Positions 9,052-18,845 are shown, counted from the first letter of the stretch. The stretch: DNA of 64,000 nt from Tropicimonas marinistellae (GCF_001509585.1 NZ_LNCI01000014.1:1-64000), one strand, 5' to 3'. Numbers and translations: made by a program. Notes: generated from the letters alone by a model not told the origin.

Positions 9052-9537
9052 ATGGGCGATGTCGCGGTTGGCGAACACAGGCCACCACTTTGCGTAGAGG
9101 GCATGATCTCCGGGGCGGAGTCCTATTGCGCCAAGCATGGACTCCGCTTCACCGATTCCCGTCGGCGGGTTCTCGAACTGCTCCTGGAAGCGCCGAAAGC
9201 CGTGGGAGCCTATGAGTTGCTTGAACAGTTGAGGCGAGAGAAACGCGGCGCACAGCCGCCGGCCGTCTACCGCGCGCTCGACTTCCTGGTCGCGCATGGA
9301 TTCGTTCACAAGATCGACCGGTTGAGCGCCTTCGTCGCCTGCGCGCACCCGCATGAAGACCACCTGCCGGTGTTCATGGTCTGCAACAGGTGCGAGTCCG
9401 TCACCGAGCTTTGCTCGAGCCAGCCGACCGATTTTCTCGACGCGGCCGCGAGGGAAGTCGGATTCCTGCTCGAGGAGACCGTCGTGGAGGCCTTCGGGAT
9501 CTGCACAAGGTGCAAGGAGGCCAAACAACCCGCATGA
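9052..9537 (+). CDS. zur: Zinc uptake regulator of the Fur family
   Basis: A 161-residue Fur-family repressor that would bind Zn(II) and shut off zinc import genes. It has an N-terminal winged helix (about 20-90, with LRFTDSRRRVLELLL and QPPAVYRALDFLV) and a C-terminal dimer domain with the structural zinc cysteine pairs C111/C114 and C151/C154. The AHPHEDH segment supplies sensory-site histidines. ATG 9052 has GAGGA about 5 bases upstream; an internal ATG at 9103 would remove only a weakly conserved leader. The gene overlaps znuC by 4 bases and lies behind the Zur-type palindrome, so the operon is probably autoregulated. Confidence 0.9.
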   Translation: MGDVAVGEHRPPLCVEGMISGAESYCAKHGLRFTDSRRRVLELLLEAPKAVGAYELLEQLRREKRGAQPPAVYRALDFLVAHGFVHKIDRLSAFVACAHPHEDHLPVFMVCNRCESVTELCSSQPTDFLDAAAREVGFLLEETVVEAFGICTRCKEAKQPA

Positions 9538-10274
9538 ATCTGTTTGACGCAAAAAACCTCACCGTGCGGTTCGGGGGCCATGCCGTGCTGCGCGATGTCT
9601 CGGTGAGTATGGAAACCGGTGAGATCGTCACGATAGTTGGGCCGAACGGATCGGGGAAATCGACATTCCTACGCGTCCTGATCGGCTCGCTGACGCCATC
9701 GGAAGGGACGATCATCCGCCAAGACGGACTGCGCCTTGGCTACGTGCCGCAGAAGCTCCACATCGATCCAACGCTCCCCATGACGGTTCACCGTCTCATG
9801 AGGCTGGCGCGGCGCGGCAGTCCGGACCGCATCCGCGACGCGCTTGCGCAGGCCGGTGTCGAAGCGCTCGCGAATCGGCAGGTCAGCGCCCTCTCTGGCG
9901 GGCAATTCCAGCGCGTGATGCTGGCTCGTGCCTTGCTGTGGGAGCCGGAATTGCTGGTGCTCGACGAGCCCACACAAGGGCTCGATCAGCAGGGCACGGC
10001 CGCTTTCTATCGCCAGATCGAGGACGTCCGGCAAAGGCTCGGCTGTGGCGTTCTCATGGTCAGTCACGATCTGCATGTGGTGATGAGCGCGAGCGACCGG
10101 GTGATTTGCCTTGACGGTCATATCTGCCGCCAGGGCGCGCCCCGGCATGTCGCCTCCGCCCCGGAATACCGGGCGCTCTTCGGGACCGGTACGCAAGGCG
10201 CGCTGGCGCTCTACCCCCACCAACATGGCGCCCCCTCGGCCGCCGAAAACACGGAGATCGAAGCGGCCGAATGA
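9534..10274 (+). CDS. znuC: Zinc ABC transporter ATP-binding protein
   Basis: A 246-residue ABC ATPase. Walker A GPNGSGKS is at 36-43, signature LSGGQFQR at about 122, Walker B LLVLDEP, and the H-loop in MVSHDLH. The position behind zur and before the znuB remnant identifies it. ATG 9534 overlaps the zur stop by 4 bases with a GGAGG site before it. A complete znuC next to an internally deleted znuB is odd: its usual membrane partner is not intact. Confidence 0.9.
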   Translation: MNLFDAKNLTVRFGGHAVLRDVSVSMETGEIVTIVGPNGSGKSTFLRVLIGSLTPSEGTIIRQDGLRLGYVPQKLHIDPTLPMTVHRLMRLARRGSPDRIRDALAQAGVEALANRQVSALSGGQFQRVMLARALLWEPELLVLDEPTQGLDQQGTAAFYRQIEDVRQRLGCGVLMVSHDLHVVMSASDRVICLDGHICRQGAPRHVASAPEYRALFGTGTQGALALYPHQHGAPSAAENTEIEAAE

Positions 10275-10705
10275 CCTTCCTCGACGATTTCATGATGCGC
10301 GCGGCGCTCGCCGGGCTGGGCCTGGCAATTGCCGCCGCTCCACTTGGCTGTTTCGTGGTCTGGCGACGCATGGCCTATTTCGGCGATGCCACGGCGCATG
10401 CAGCGATCCTTGGCGTTGCGCTATCCCTTACCTTCTCGGCGTCGATCTTTGCCGGCGTTCTTGTGGTTTCGCTGGTGATGGCCGTCACCGTCTCCACGCT
10501 TTCAGGGTGCGGCTTCGCTATGGACACGTTGCTCGGCGTAGCGATCGCATGCGGATCTGTCGTGGCGGGTTTGCAGGCGTCCTTTCATTTCGACACACCC
10601 ACCGGCCCGACCATCGTCTGCGTCACGGCGGTCCTGTTCGCGCTGTCCCTGTCCGTCGCGGCTTTGCTGCGATCCAAGGCCCTCTCCCGGAAGATCCGAC
10701 CATGA
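10271..10705 (+). CDS. znuB: Internally deleted zinc permease ZnuB (144 residues)
   Basis: The N-terminal part (to DTLLG, about residue 85) and the C-terminal part (from GSVVAGLQASF through DTPTGPTIVC) are clear ZnuB, but the two are joined directly in frame near 10540-10560. ZnuB is normally about 260 residues, so roughly 115-120 residues are missing. The lost part holds the central membrane helices and the cytoplasmic coupling loop (the segment around LFGDIL in relatives). The reading frame and the ATGA overlaps with znuC and the next gene are intact. As it stands it is unlikely to form a working channel. A real deletion and an assembly collapse are both possible. Confidence 0.85.
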   Translation: MTFLDDFMMRAALAGLGLAIAAAPLGCFVVWRRMAYFGDATAHAAILGVALSLTFSASIFAGVLVVSLVMAVTVSTLSGCGFAMDTLLGVAIACGSVVAGLQASFHFDTPTGPTIVCVTAVLFALSLSVAALLRSKALSRKIRP

Positions 10706-11784
10706 CTGACCCCTGTCTCCCTGTCACGCTGCTCACCGGCTTTCTCGGCGCCGGAAAGACAACGCTTCTCAACGCGATCCTCTCAGACGCCTCTTCGGGC
10801 CGCATTGCCGTGATCGTCAATGAGTTTGGCGAGGCCGGACTCGATCACGACCTGATCACCGAGGTCAGCGAAGAAATCGTGCTGATGCAGTCGGGATGCC
10901 TCTGTTGTTCGGTGCGCGGCGATCTCGCCCGGACCATGGCCGAGCTGCTAGACAAGCGGGACTCGGGCGAACTGGTCTTCGACCGCGTGGTGATCGAGAC
11001 CACTGGCCTGGCCGATCCGGCTCCGATCCTGCAAACCCTGCTGATCGACCCGTTCCTCGCCCGCGCGACCCGAATGGACGGGGTTGTCACCCTCGCCGAT
11101 GCGGCCAATGGACATGCGACGCTCGACGCCCAATTCGAGGCCATATCGCAGGTCGCGATGGCTGACTTGATCGTGCTGAGCAAGACCGACTTGGTCATGC
11201 AAGACAGGGTACGGGATCTCGAAAAGCGGCTTCGCGGGATCAACCCGAGCGCCCGGATCATTCACGCCGTGCGAGGCGATGGAGTCTCTGACAAGATCTG
11301 GAGTTTGAGCGCGCTGCGCAAGGGCGCAAACCCAACTGACGTGCTAAGCTGGACGATGGGCTCTGAACGTGGCTCGGATGCGTTGGCGAACCTCTCCGGC
11401 CTTGCCGATCCACCACCGCAGCACTCCGGTTTTTCGCCGCATGACAGCCGGATCGGAACCGCGTCGGTCATCCTCGACGATCCGATCCCGGACGCGATTT
11501 TCGACGCGTGGCTCGACACGCTCATCGGGCTGCGCGGCGCCGACATCCTGCGGGTGAAGGGGATCGTCTTCCTCGAAGAGATCGAGTTTCCCTTCGTCTT
11601 TCACGGGGTCCAGCACGTCTTCGACCTGCCTGTGCCGCTCAAGGACTGGCCGGGCGACGACCGCCGCTCGCGCATCGTGGTCATCGCCCGCGATATCTCC
11701 CGCCCTGCACTCCAGCGCAGCCTCGACATGCTGCGCGCCAGGCAGGTGCCCCTTGCGGAGCAAGATGAGGTCGTACCCACATGA
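10702..11784 (+). CDS. COG0523 (CobW-like) metallochaperone GTPase, first copy
   Basis: A 360-residue G3E GTPase. P-loop GFLGAGKT is at 13-20, the metal-binding CxCC motif is C65-L-C67-C68, the Walker B-like segment is VVIETTGLADPAP, and SKTDL is the guanine-specificity motif. The C-terminal CobW domain (about 255-345) is present. Zur-linked members are thought to deliver zinc to client proteins in starvation. It overlaps both neighbours by 4 bases inside the zur-znuCB operon. It has no long His-rich loop. Confidence 0.88.
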   Translation: MTDPCLPVTLLTGFLGAGKTTLLNAILSDASSGRIAVIVNEFGEAGLDHDLITEVSEEIVLMQSGCLCCSVRGDLARTMAELLDKRDSGELVFDRVVIETTGLADPAPILQTLLIDPFLARATRMDGVVTLADAANGHATLDAQFEAISQVAMADLIVLSKTDLVMQDRVRDLEKRLRGINPSARIIHAVRGDGVSDKIWSLSALRKGANPTDVLSWTMGSERGSDALANLSGLADPPPQHSGFSPHDSRIGTASVILDDPIPDAIFDAWLDTLIGLRGADILRVKGIVFLEEIEFPFVFHGVQHVFDLPVPLKDWPGDDRRSRIVVIARDISRPALQRSLDMLRARQVPLAEQDEVVPT

Positions 11785-12692
11785 TTGACGTCGCAATCAT
11801 CGGCGGCAGCTTTTCCGGTCTTACCGCTGCCCTGCAATTGGGGCGTGCAAGCCGCTCGGTCACGGTGGTCGATGCCGGCGCGCCGCGGAACCGCATGTCG
11901 CCCGCGGCACATGGCGTTCCCGGGTGGGACGGGGTGCCGCCCTCGGAAATCCTCGCGCGCATCCGGGCGGATGTCATGGCCTATCCGACCGTGAGGTTCG
12001 TCTCGGACGAGGTCATGGGCGTGGCCCGCGACACGGACTGCCTCCGGCTCGAGTGTGCCAATAGTGGGTCGGTTGAGACGCGGCGCGTCCTGCTTGCGCA
12101 TGGCATCCGGGACCGGCTCCCGGACCTCCCCGGGGCGGCGGAGGCATGGGGAACGCGCTTGCTGCACTGCCCCTATTGCCACGGATTCGAGCTGCGCAAT
12201 CGGCCGCTTGCCGTGCTGGGCATCCACCCCATGTCGGGCCATCAGGCCACCATGCTACGCGCGGATTGGAGCGATGATGTGACGCTACTCACCGGCATGG
12301 GCGTAGACGTCGACATCGACGGGCTTGGGGGCGTCAGTCTCGACGCCCGGCCAGTTACAGCGCTGCGCGAAAGTGACGACGGCATCACGGCCGTTTTCGA
12401 GAACGGCACGTCCTCCGTGTTTGCAGGCGTGTTCGCAGCGCCGCGCGTCACTCTCGCGGACACGCCAGCCGAAATGCTCGGCTGTGCGATGGCCGATGGT
12501 CCGCTTGGGCCATTCGTTCTCGTCGGGCCGATGGGCCAGACATCCGTGCAGGGTGTCTTCGCGGCCGGCGACTGCGCAAGCCCGGCCCATAGCGTCACGC
12601 CCGCGCTCGGCGCCGGAGCGATGGCCGGCGTCGGCTGCCACCAATCCCTGCTCTTTCCGGACATGTTTCCACCGTTTGAGGTATCCAAATGA
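11781..12692 (+). CDS. Thioredoxin-reductase-like FAD/NAD(P) oxidoreductase with CPYC
   Basis: A 303-residue flavoprotein of the TrxB-like class. The FAD-binding GGSFSGL is at about 8-14, the redox-active disulfide is C130-P-Y-C133 (followed by HGFE), and the C-terminal FAD motif is FAAGDCA. The middle NAD(P) domain is weak: the expected GxGxxA/G is replaced by [10 protein letters not shown]. It overlaps both COG0523 genes by 4 bases, so it is translated as part of the zinc operon. The role is unknown; keeping zinc-binding cysteines reduced is one guess. The altered NAD(P) motif leaves the electron donor open. Confidence 0.8.
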   Translation: MIDVAIIGGSFSGLTAALQLGRASRSVTVVDAGAPRNRMSPAAHGVPGWDGVPPSEILARIRADVMAYPTVRFVSDEVMGVARDTDCLRLECANSGSVETRRVLLAHGIRDRLPDLPGAAEAWGTRLLHCPYCHGFELRNRPLAVLGIHPMSGHQATMLRADWSDDVTLLTGMGVDVDIDGLGGVSLDARPVTALRESDDGITAVFENGTSSVFAGVFAAPRVTLADTPAEMLGCAMADGPLGPFVLVGPMGQTSVQGVFAAGDCASPAHSVTPALGAGAMAGVGCHQSLLFPDMFPPFEVSK

Positions 12693-13885
12693 CCGACACC
12701 CGCCTTCCTGTCACCGTCCTCTCCGGCTTCCTCGGCGCCGGCAAGACCACGCTGCTGAACAGAGTGCTGAACAACCGGGACGGGCGACGCGTCGCGGTTA
12801 TCGTGAATGACATGTCCGAGGTGAATATCGACGCCGATCTGGTGCGCCAGGGCACCAAGCTTTCGCGCTCCGAGGAGACGATGGTGGAGATGTCGAACGG
12901 TTGCATCTGCTGCACGCTGCGCGACGATCTGCTGAAGGAGGTGCGGCGGCTCTCCGAGGAGGGCCGGTTCGACTACCTGTTGATCGAGTCGACGGGCATA
13001 TCAGAACCGCTCCCCGTGGCCGCCACTTTCGACTTTCGCGACGAGATGGGGCAGAGCCTCTCGGATGTCGCCCGTCTCGACACGATGGTAACGCTCGTCG
13101 ATGCGGTGAACCTGCTCAAGGATTTCTCCAGCCATGATTTCATCAGCGACCGCGGCGAATCCCTTGGCGATGGCGATGACCGCAGCCTTGTGACCCTGCT
13201 GACCGAGCAGATCGAGTTTGCCGATGTGGTGATCCTGAACAAGGTTGCCGATGCCGGACCCAGGGCAACCGAGGCCGCCCGCGCGATCATTCGAAGCCTG
13301 AATGGCGATGCGCGGATCATCGAAACGACCCATGCGGATGTACCGGCCGATGCGATCCTCGACACCGGACTTTTCGATTTCGACACGGCACAGGAACACC
13401 CGATGTGGGCCAAGGAGTTGTACGGCTTCGCCAATCACGTTCCGGAGGACGCGGAATACGGGATCACCTCCTTCGTCTACAACGCACGCGCACCCTTCGA
13501 CCCGACGCGGCTTCACGCGGCGCTCAATGGGCCGCTGCCCGGTACGATCCGCGCCAAGGGCCATTTCTGGATCGCAACGCGGCCCGACTGGGCGGTGGAG
13601 TTCAGCCTTGCTGGCGCCATCTCTTCGATAACACCCCTCGGACGCTGGTGGGCCTCGGTCCCGGAAGAACGCCTGCCGACCCACCCGGAAGTACAGGCCG
13701 AGATTGCCCGAAACTGGGCCGAGCCGTGGGGGGATCGGCGGCAGGAGATCGTCTTCATCGGCGTCGGACTCGACCGCGAGACAATCTGCGCAACCCTGAA
13801 CGCGGCGTTGATCGACGCGCGTGAATTCACACCTGCGGCCTGGGAGGGACTGCCCGATCCGTTTCCAATGTGGGGCCCGCAATGA
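12689..13885 (+). CDS. COG0523 zinc chaperone GTPase, second copy (ZagA/ZigA-like)
   Basis: A 398-residue G3E GTPase. P-loop GFLGAGKT is at 13-20, the metal motif is C72-I-C74-C75, followed by [17 protein letters not shown] and NKVAD. It is longer than the first copy and has the C-terminal domain typical of the zinc-starvation subgroup ([14 protein letters not shown]). The His-rich stretch found in many zinc members is replaced by [18 protein letters not shown], with one His. The ATG overlaps the flavoprotein stop by 4 bases. Together with the first copy it gives the operon two distinct COG0523 proteins. Confidence 0.87.
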   Translation: MTDTRLPVTVLSGFLGAGKTTLLNRVLNNRDGRRVAVIVNDMSEVNIDADLVRQGTKLSRSEETMVEMSNGCICCTLRDDLLKEVRRLSEEGRFDYLLIESTGISEPLPVAATFDFRDEMGQSLSDVARLDTMVTLVDAVNLLKDFSSHDFISDRGESLGDGDDRSLVTLLTEQIEFADVVILNKVADAGPRATEAARAIIRSLNGDARIIETTHADVPADAILDTGLFDFDTAQEHPMWAKELYGFANHVPEDAEYGITSFVYNARAPFDPTRLHAALNGPLPGTIRAKGHFWIATRPDWAVEFSLAGAISSITPLGRWWASVPEERLPTHPEVQAEIARNWAEPWGDRRQEIVFIGVGLDRETICATLNAALIDAREFTPAAWEGLPDPFPMWGPQ

Positions 13886-13975
13886 TGGAGCGGGCCGGTC
13901 TCCCAAACAGGCTCCAATCCGGTGGAGCAAGCCCGCTTTCGACGGTTGACGGCGGTTTCGCCTATCAATCGCCAG

Positions 13976-13991
13976 AAACGTTACAACACAT
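13976..13991. promoter_or_regulatory. Weak Zur-like site before the DUF1826 gene
   Basis: The core ACGTTACAACAC has the same length and spacing as the ATGTTATAACAT palindrome between znuA and zur, differing at a few positions. It lies about 60 bases before the DUF1826 start. A separate promoter for the DUF1826/DUF6525 pair is plausible because 162 bases separate it from the previous gene. Confidence 0.35.
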
Positions 13992-14047
13992 CACACACCC
14001 TGCCGTGTTGCCGATGGGGGCACACGCGCAGGGTTTGGAGGCGCCGA

Positions 14048-14686
14048 ATGAGCGTTGTTGATGAGCTTCACCGGGATGCGGTTTCGGGCGTCAGTGTTAC
14101 CGAGGTGCCGGAAGGCCTGTCGGCTATCGCCAGTTCCAATTGCCCCGCGGTGATCTGGCGACGGGACGCAACGCGGGAGTTCCAGGCTTGGATCGACGCT
14201 CTCCCGCCCGAGCAATTGCCGAAGGCGCGCGCGATCCTGCGTCCTGAAGCCGTACGAGATGCCATGACGCACGTTTGCGAAGCAAGTGGCACGCCGGATT
14301 TTCCGGAACGAAGGCGTTTGATCGACGATATCGCCGCACTGGCGGACGTCTTCGCCTCCGTGATGGGCGCGCCGTGGTTGCGCCTCCGGCTGGATGCGAT
14401 GACCACCAACGCCTGCCGGAAATTCCATGTCGATGCAGTCACCGCCCGGCTGGTCTGTACGTATCGGGGGACAGGCACCCAATATGGGATGTCGGCCGGT
14501 ATGGGCGATCCCGATCGGGTCTTCACGGTCCCAACCAGTGCGCCAATCGTTCTGCGTGGCACGCTCTGGCCAACCGGAGAGGACACCGGTTTCCTGCATC
14601 GCTCGCCTCCGATCGAGGGAACAGGCGAGACGAGACTTGTTCTGGTTCTGGATCCGATCTTTCACCCGGAAGAGGACTTCAGATGA
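14048..14686 (+). CDS. DUF1826 domain protein, HxD...H...R signature
   Basis: A 212-residue soluble protein fitting DUF1826, a family of unknown function that I recall near COG0523/zinc genes. The C-terminal half has a pattern like Fe(II)/2-oxoglutarate oxygenases: H127-x-D129 (KFHVDAVTARLVCTY), H184 (FLHRSPP) and R196 (ETRLVLVLDP). ATG 14048 was chosen because it opens the conserved part; the frame is open upstream to 13922. It overlaps the next gene by 4 bases. Enzyme activity is inference from the motif. Confidence 0.75.
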   Translation: MSVVDELHRDAVSGVSVTEVPEGLSAIASSNCPAVIWRRDATREFQAWIDALPPEQLPKARAILRPEAVRDAMTHVCEASGTPDFPERRRLIDDIAALADVFASVMGAPWLRLRLDAMTTNACRKFHVDAVTARLVCTYRGTGTQYGMSAGMGDPDRVFTVPTSAPIVLRGTLWPTGEDTGFLHRSPPIEGTGETRLVLVLDPIFHPEEDFR

Positions 14687-14970
14687 GCGGCAATCGCGGC
14701 AATACCAGCCTGAAGAAGAAGCGCCGATCAGGCGATCCCATGCGTGAGTTTGACCGGCTTTCGCCGGAAGTCCGGGCGTGGTTGGCCTCGGCGATTCTGC
14801 CCTGGCGGCCGAAATCGGCGCAGCGTGCCTTTGACCGGGCCTACTCGCGTACGCAGGATACGGATCAGGCGCTGAGCGAGCTGGACCGGATGCAGGAGAA
14901 ACTCATCGCACGGGACGCGCGGGAGATCTGGGGAGAGGGGCATCCCTCGGCAACGCAGGCAAACGCATAA
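14683..14970 (+). CDS. Small basic DUF6525-like protein
   Basis: A 95-residue protein with a lysine/arginine-rich start (SLKKKRRSGDPM) and a helical body (MREFDRLSPEVRAWLASA, then SAQRAFDRAY). It resembles the DUF6525 family of Rhodobacterales; the family name is from memory. Its ATG overlaps the DUF1826 stop by 4 bases, so the two are translationally coupled. Function unknown. Confidence 0.65.
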   Translation: MSGNRGNTSLKKKRRSGDPMREFDRLSPEVRAWLASAILPWRPKSAQRAFDRAYSRTQDTDQALSELDRMQEKLIARDAREIWGEGHPSATQANA

Positions 14971-15127
14971 CAGGCGGCTGCAGTCAGGGCACGAGTACCT
15001 CGGCAGTGACGATTGCGTCGGGCCGCCCAGTGGTCGTCTTTATGTCTCCTGACGCCAATCTACAGTTCTGAACCGCGCCGCCGAGCGTCGAAACGGCGCG
15101 GGGGGCAACGAAATCCGGGCACCGGGA

Positions 15128-15787
15128 TCAGAAGCTGTAACTCACGCCGATGTTCAACGCGTTGGTTATGACGTCGGTTTCCATCTCGCCGCCATTGTCC
15201 AACTCGATGTCGTTGGAAGAATAGGAGCCCTTGTACTCCCCGAAGACCGACCAATTCTCGTTGATCGCCCAGGACGCACCCGCGACCAGAATCACCGCCG
15301 GCCCGGTGAACTGGTACTCGAACGTATCGCTATCGCCGCGTTCCACATCCACATGGGGAACCGACACGCCGATACCGCCACCCACGTAGGGCGTCAGTCG
15401 GCCCGTCGCCCACTGGCCGGGCCAGCGATAGAAGACGTTCGCGGTGAACAGGTTAAGCCCGTCGGTCAGTTCGAGGTCGGCGAAACCCTGATCCTCGCGA
15501 TCCGCGTCCGAGGCATAGACCTTTGCATGGTTGAACTCGAGCCCGTACCCCAGCCGCTCGCTTCGCCACCAGGTCGCGCGAAACCCGTAGTAAGGCGGCA
15601 TCGCCGCGGATTTGCCTTCCCAGTCGACGAGGAAGTTGAAATCCTCATCGCCGTCGTTGCCTTTCACGCGGGAGTGCGGCGCATCCTGATAGCCGGTGTA
15701 AAAACTGAGCTCGACTTCGGCCGACGCGGGAAGCGCCAGAACGACGGCGGCGCCCGCCGCCAGAAGGGCAGTCACGGTACGGGACAC
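15128..15787 (-). CDS. Outer-membrane beta-barrel protein
   Basis: A 219-residue exported protein. Residues 1-23 are a signal peptide ending in ASAE. The rest alternates aromatic and polar strands and ends in VSYSF with a terminal Phe, as expected for insertion by the Bam machinery. It resembles proteins annotated in this group as outer-membrane protein or lipid A oxidase (LpxQ-like); I cannot confirm the enzyme assignment. The start is GTG at 15787 with AAGGAG 8 bases upstream. It is divergent from petA with about 300 bases between. Confidence 0.8.
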   Translation of the reverse strand: MSRTVTALLAAGAAVVLALPASAEVELSFYTGYQDAPHSRVKGNDGDEDFNFLVDWEGKSAAMPPYYGFRATWWRSERLGYGLEFNHAKVYASDADREDQGFADLELTDGLNLFTANVFYRWPGQWATGRLTPYVGGGIGVSVPHVDVERGDSDTFEYQFTGPAVILVAGASWAINENWSVFGEYKGSYSSNDIELDNGGEMETDVITNALNIGVSYSF

Positions 15788-16084
15788 TTGCGGGACTCCT
15801 TTTCTCCGGTTCGCTTCGCCATATCACACCCGCGTCGCCGCGCCAGCACAATGCGATTCCCCGTGATCGCCGGAAATCGCGACCAAAAAGCGTGACCGCG
15901 ACCGCGCGACACATGCCAAAATGCCGATCTTTCAAGCCATTTGCGACACCGCGCCGCACCTGCGCGGCTTTGCTGGCTGGACGGGCCTGAGCCATCCCTC
16001 TACTTAGCTGTGCAGACCCGGTTGCGCCCACGCGTTACCGGATACCCGTTTTGCGAATGCCATGCCAGGAAAGGGAGATCACTC

Positions 16085-16663
16085 GTGTCCCAAGCAGAAG
16101 ACCACGACGGCACCCGTCGCGACTTCCTATACTACGCCACGGCGGGCGCAGGCGCTGTGGCGACTGGCGCCGCCGTCTGGCCGCTGATCAATCAGATGAA
16201 CCCCTCGGCCGACGTCCAGGCGCTGAGCTCCATCCTCGTCGACGTCAGTTCGATCGAAGTGGGCTCTCAGATCACCGTGAAGTGGCGCGGCAAGCCCGTG
16301 TTCCTGCGGCGCCGGTCCGAGGCCGAGATCGAGCAGGCGCGCTCTGTCGATCTGGGCGAGCTTCCCGACAAGCTGGCACGCAATGACAACGCCAACGCAA
16401 CGGCAGATGCAGAAGACCAGAATCGCTCTCTCGACGAGGCTGGCGAGTGGCTGGTGATGATGGGTGTCTGCACCCACCTGGGCTGCGTTCCGCTGAACGA
16501 TGCCGGCGACTATGTCGGTCCGGATGGCATCGGCGGATGGTTCTGCCCCTGCCACGGCTCGCACTACGACACGTCCGGACGCATTCGCAAGGGTCCGGCA
16601 CCCGAGAACCTGCCCGTGCCGGTCGCAGGGTTCGAAGACGAAACCACCATTCGGCTCGGCTAA
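16085..16663 (+). CDS. petA: Ubiquinol-cytochrome c reductase Rieske iron-sulfur subunit
   Basis: A 192-residue Rieske protein of the bc1 complex. It passes electrons from ubiquinol to cytochrome c1. A twin-arginine membrane anchor (RRDFL at 11-15, then a hydrophobic helix) is at the N-terminus. Cluster ligands are C129-T-H131-L-G-C134 and C154-P-C156-H157, with the two disulfide cysteines C134 and C156. The GTG at 16085 follows AAGGGAG by 7 bases. petB follows after 11 bases, giving the standard petABC order. Confidence 0.95.
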   Translation: MSQAEDHDGTRRDFLYYATAGAGAVATGAAVWPLINQMNPSADVQALSSILVDVSSIEVGSQITVKWRGKPVFLRRRSEAEIEQARSVDLGELPDKLARNDNANATADAEDQNRSLDEAGEWLVMMGVCTHLGCVPLNDAGDYVGPDGIGGWFCPCHGSHYDTSGRIRKGPAPENLPVPVAGFEDETTIRLG

Positions 16664-16674
16664 GGGAGAAAAAG

Positions 16675-18012
16675 ATGTCTGGAATTCCCCACGACCCCTA
16701 CGAACCAAAGACCGGTGCCGAGAAGTGGGTCGAGAAGCGCATTGGCGCAATCGGCCTCGTCCACGGCACGATGATGATTCCCACTCCCAAGAACCTCAAC
16801 TGGATGTGGATCTGGGGCATCATCCTGGCCTTCTGCCTCGGATTGCAGATCGTCACCGGTATTATCCTGGCGATGCACTACACCCCGCATGTCGATCTGG
16901 CCTTTGCCTCGATCGAGCACATCATGCGCAACGTCAACGGCGGCCACTTCCTGCGCTACCTGCACATGAACGGGGCGTCGCTGTTCTTCCTCGCGGTCTA
17001 TCTGCACATTTTCCGCGGGCTCTACTACGGCTCCTACAAGTCTCCCCGCGAGATCACGTGGATTATCGGTATCCTGATCTACCTGTGCATGATGGGGACC
17101 GCCTTCATGGGCTACGTGTTGCCCTGGGGCCAGATGTCCTTCTGGGGCGCGACGGTGATCACCGGCCTCTTCGGGGCTATCCCCTTCATCGGTGACAGCA
17201 TCCAGACCTGGCTGCTGGGCGGCCCGGCGGTGGACAATGCCACGCTCAACCGCTTCTTCTCGCTGCACTACCTGCTGCCTTTCGTGATTGCGGGCCTGAC
17301 GATCGTCCACATCTGGGCTTTCCACTCGACCGGCAATAACAACCCGGCGGGCATCGATGTGCGCACCGCATCGAAGGATGAGGTCAAGAAGGACACCGTG
17401 GGCTTCTGGCCCTACTTCGTGATCAAGGATTTCTTCGCGCTTGCCCTGATCCTGGTGATCTTCTTCGCGATCGTCGGGTTCATGCCCAACTACCTTGGCC
17501 ACCCTGACAACTACATCGAGGCCAACCCGCTGGTGACTCCGGCGCATATCGTGCCGGAATGGTACTTCCTGCCGTTCTACGCGATCCTGCGGGCGTTCAC
17601 CGCCGATGTCTGGGTGGTGATGTTCACCGACTGGATCACCTTCGGCATCGTCGACGCGAAGTTCTTCGGCGTCATCGCGATGTTCGGCGCGATCATCGTC
17701 TGGGCGCTGGTGCCGTGGCTCGACACCTCGCGCATCCGCTCCGGTCGGTTCCGGCCGATGTTCCGCTGGTGGTTCGCAATCTACTGTGTGGACTTCGTGG
17801 TGCTTACCTGGGTCGGTGCCATGCCCGCCGAAGGGATCTACCCCTACATCGCGCTGGCAGGGGCGGCTTACTGGTTCGCCTACTTCCTGGTGATCCTGCC
17901 ACTGCTGGGCGTTCTGGAGAAGCCCGAGCCGATGCCGGAAACCATCGAGGCGGATTTCAACGCTCATTACGGCAAGCCCTCGAGCGAAACCGCGGCCACC
18001 CCGGCCGAGTGA
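16675..18012 (+). CDS. petB: Cytochrome b of the bc1 complex
   Basis: A 445-residue full-length (fused, eight-helix) cytochrome b as in Rhodobacter. It holds the two haem-b histidine pairs in helices B and D, the Qo-site PEWY ([13 protein letters not shown]) and the conserved [12 protein letters not shown] segment. The ATG follows a GGGAG site by 7 bases and lies 11 bases after petA; petC follows after 19 bases. Confidence 0.96.
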   Translation: MSGIPHDPYEPKTGAEKWVEKRIGAIGLVHGTMMIPTPKNLNWMWIWGIILAFCLGLQIVTGIILAMHYTPHVDLAFASIEHIMRNVNGGHFLRYLHMNGASLFFLAVYLHIFRGLYYGSYKSPREITWIIGILIYLCMMGTAFMGYVLPWGQMSFWGATVITGLFGAIPFIGDSIQTWLLGGPAVDNATLNRFFSLHYLLPFVIAGLTIVHIWAFHSTGNNNPAGIDVRTASKDEVKKDTVGFWPYFVIKDFFALALILVIFFAIVGFMPNYLGHPDNYIEANPLVTPAHIVPEWYFLPFYAILRAFTADVWVVMFTDWITFGIVDAKFFGVIAMFGAIIVWALVPWLDTSRIRSGRFRPMFRWWFAIYCVDFVVLTWVGAMPAEGIYPYIALAGAAYWFAYFLVILPLLGVLEKPEPMPETIEADFNAHYGKPSSETAATPAE

Positions 18013-18031
18013 CAGAAAGGATCGTTCTGAA

Positions 18032-18826
18032 ATGTTCAGGAAAATCGCACTCACCGCGGCCGCAACCCTCGCCCTTTCGGGCGGCGCGGCGTTGGCGGCA
18101 GGCGGCGGCGGCCACACCCACGACGTGGCCTTCTCCTTCGAGGGGCCGTTCGGCACCTTTGACCAGATGCAGCTCCAGCGCGGTTTGCAGATCTACACCG
18201 AGGTCTGCGCCGCCTGCCATGGCCTGCAATACGTGCCGATCCGGACGCTCAGCGACGCGAGCGGCCCGGGGCTGCCGGAGGACCAGGTGCGCGCCTACGC
18301 CGAACAAACCTTCGAAGTGTTCGACGAGGAGTTGGACGATTACCGTCCCGCCAAGCCGACCGACCATTTCCCGGCGAACACCGATGCCGGCGCACCGGAC
18401 CTCAGCCTGATGGCCAAGGCCCGCGCCGGCTTCCATGGCCCCTATGGCACCGGCCTCAGCCAGCTCATCAACGGCATGGGCGGAGCCGAGCATATCTACT
18501 CGATCCTCGTCGGCTACACCGGCGAGGAAAAGGAAGAGGCCGGCACCATCTTCTACGAGAACACCGCGTTCGACGGCGGCTGGATCTCGATGGCACCGCC
18601 GCTCTACGGCGAGGACGTGGAATATGCCGATGGCCATTCCAACTCGTTGCACCATGAATCGGAGGACGTGGCAGCGTTCCTGATGTGGGCCGCGGAGCCG
18701 AAGATGATGGCGCGCAAGCAGGCCGGTTTCGTTGGCGTGATCTTCCTCACGATCCTCACGGTGCTGCTTTACGCCACCAACAAGCGGATCTGGAAGCCGA
18801 TCAAGAAGGCTGCCAAGGAAAGCTGA
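18032..18826 (+). CDS. petC: Cytochrome c1 of the bc1 complex
   Basis: A 264-residue haem protein. It has a signal peptide (about 1-23), haem-binding C59-A-A-C62-H63, the distal Met ligand in the [12 protein letters not shown] segment, and a single C-terminal membrane anchor (about 230-250). Third gene of petABC, with a clear terminator 20 bases after its stop. Confidence 0.95.
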   Translation: MFRKIALTAAATLALSGGAALAAGGGGHTHDVAFSFEGPFGTFDQMQLQRGLQIYTEVCAACHGLQYVPIRTLSDASGPGLPEDQVRAYAEQTFEVFDEELDDYRPAKPTDHFPANTDAGAPDLSLMAKARAGFHGPYGTGLSQLINGMGGAEHIYSILVGYTGEEKEEAGTIFYENTAFDGGWISMAPPLYGEDVEYADGHSNSLHHESEDVAAFLMWAAEPKMMARKQAGFVGVIFLTILTVLLYATNKRIWKPIKKAAKES

Positions 18827-18845
18827 ACGGATACGAACCGATCTG

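Noticed and set aside
16660-18156. A long minus-strand frame across petB
   Set aside because: petB and its neighbours are unambiguous on the plus strand, so this is a mirror frame.
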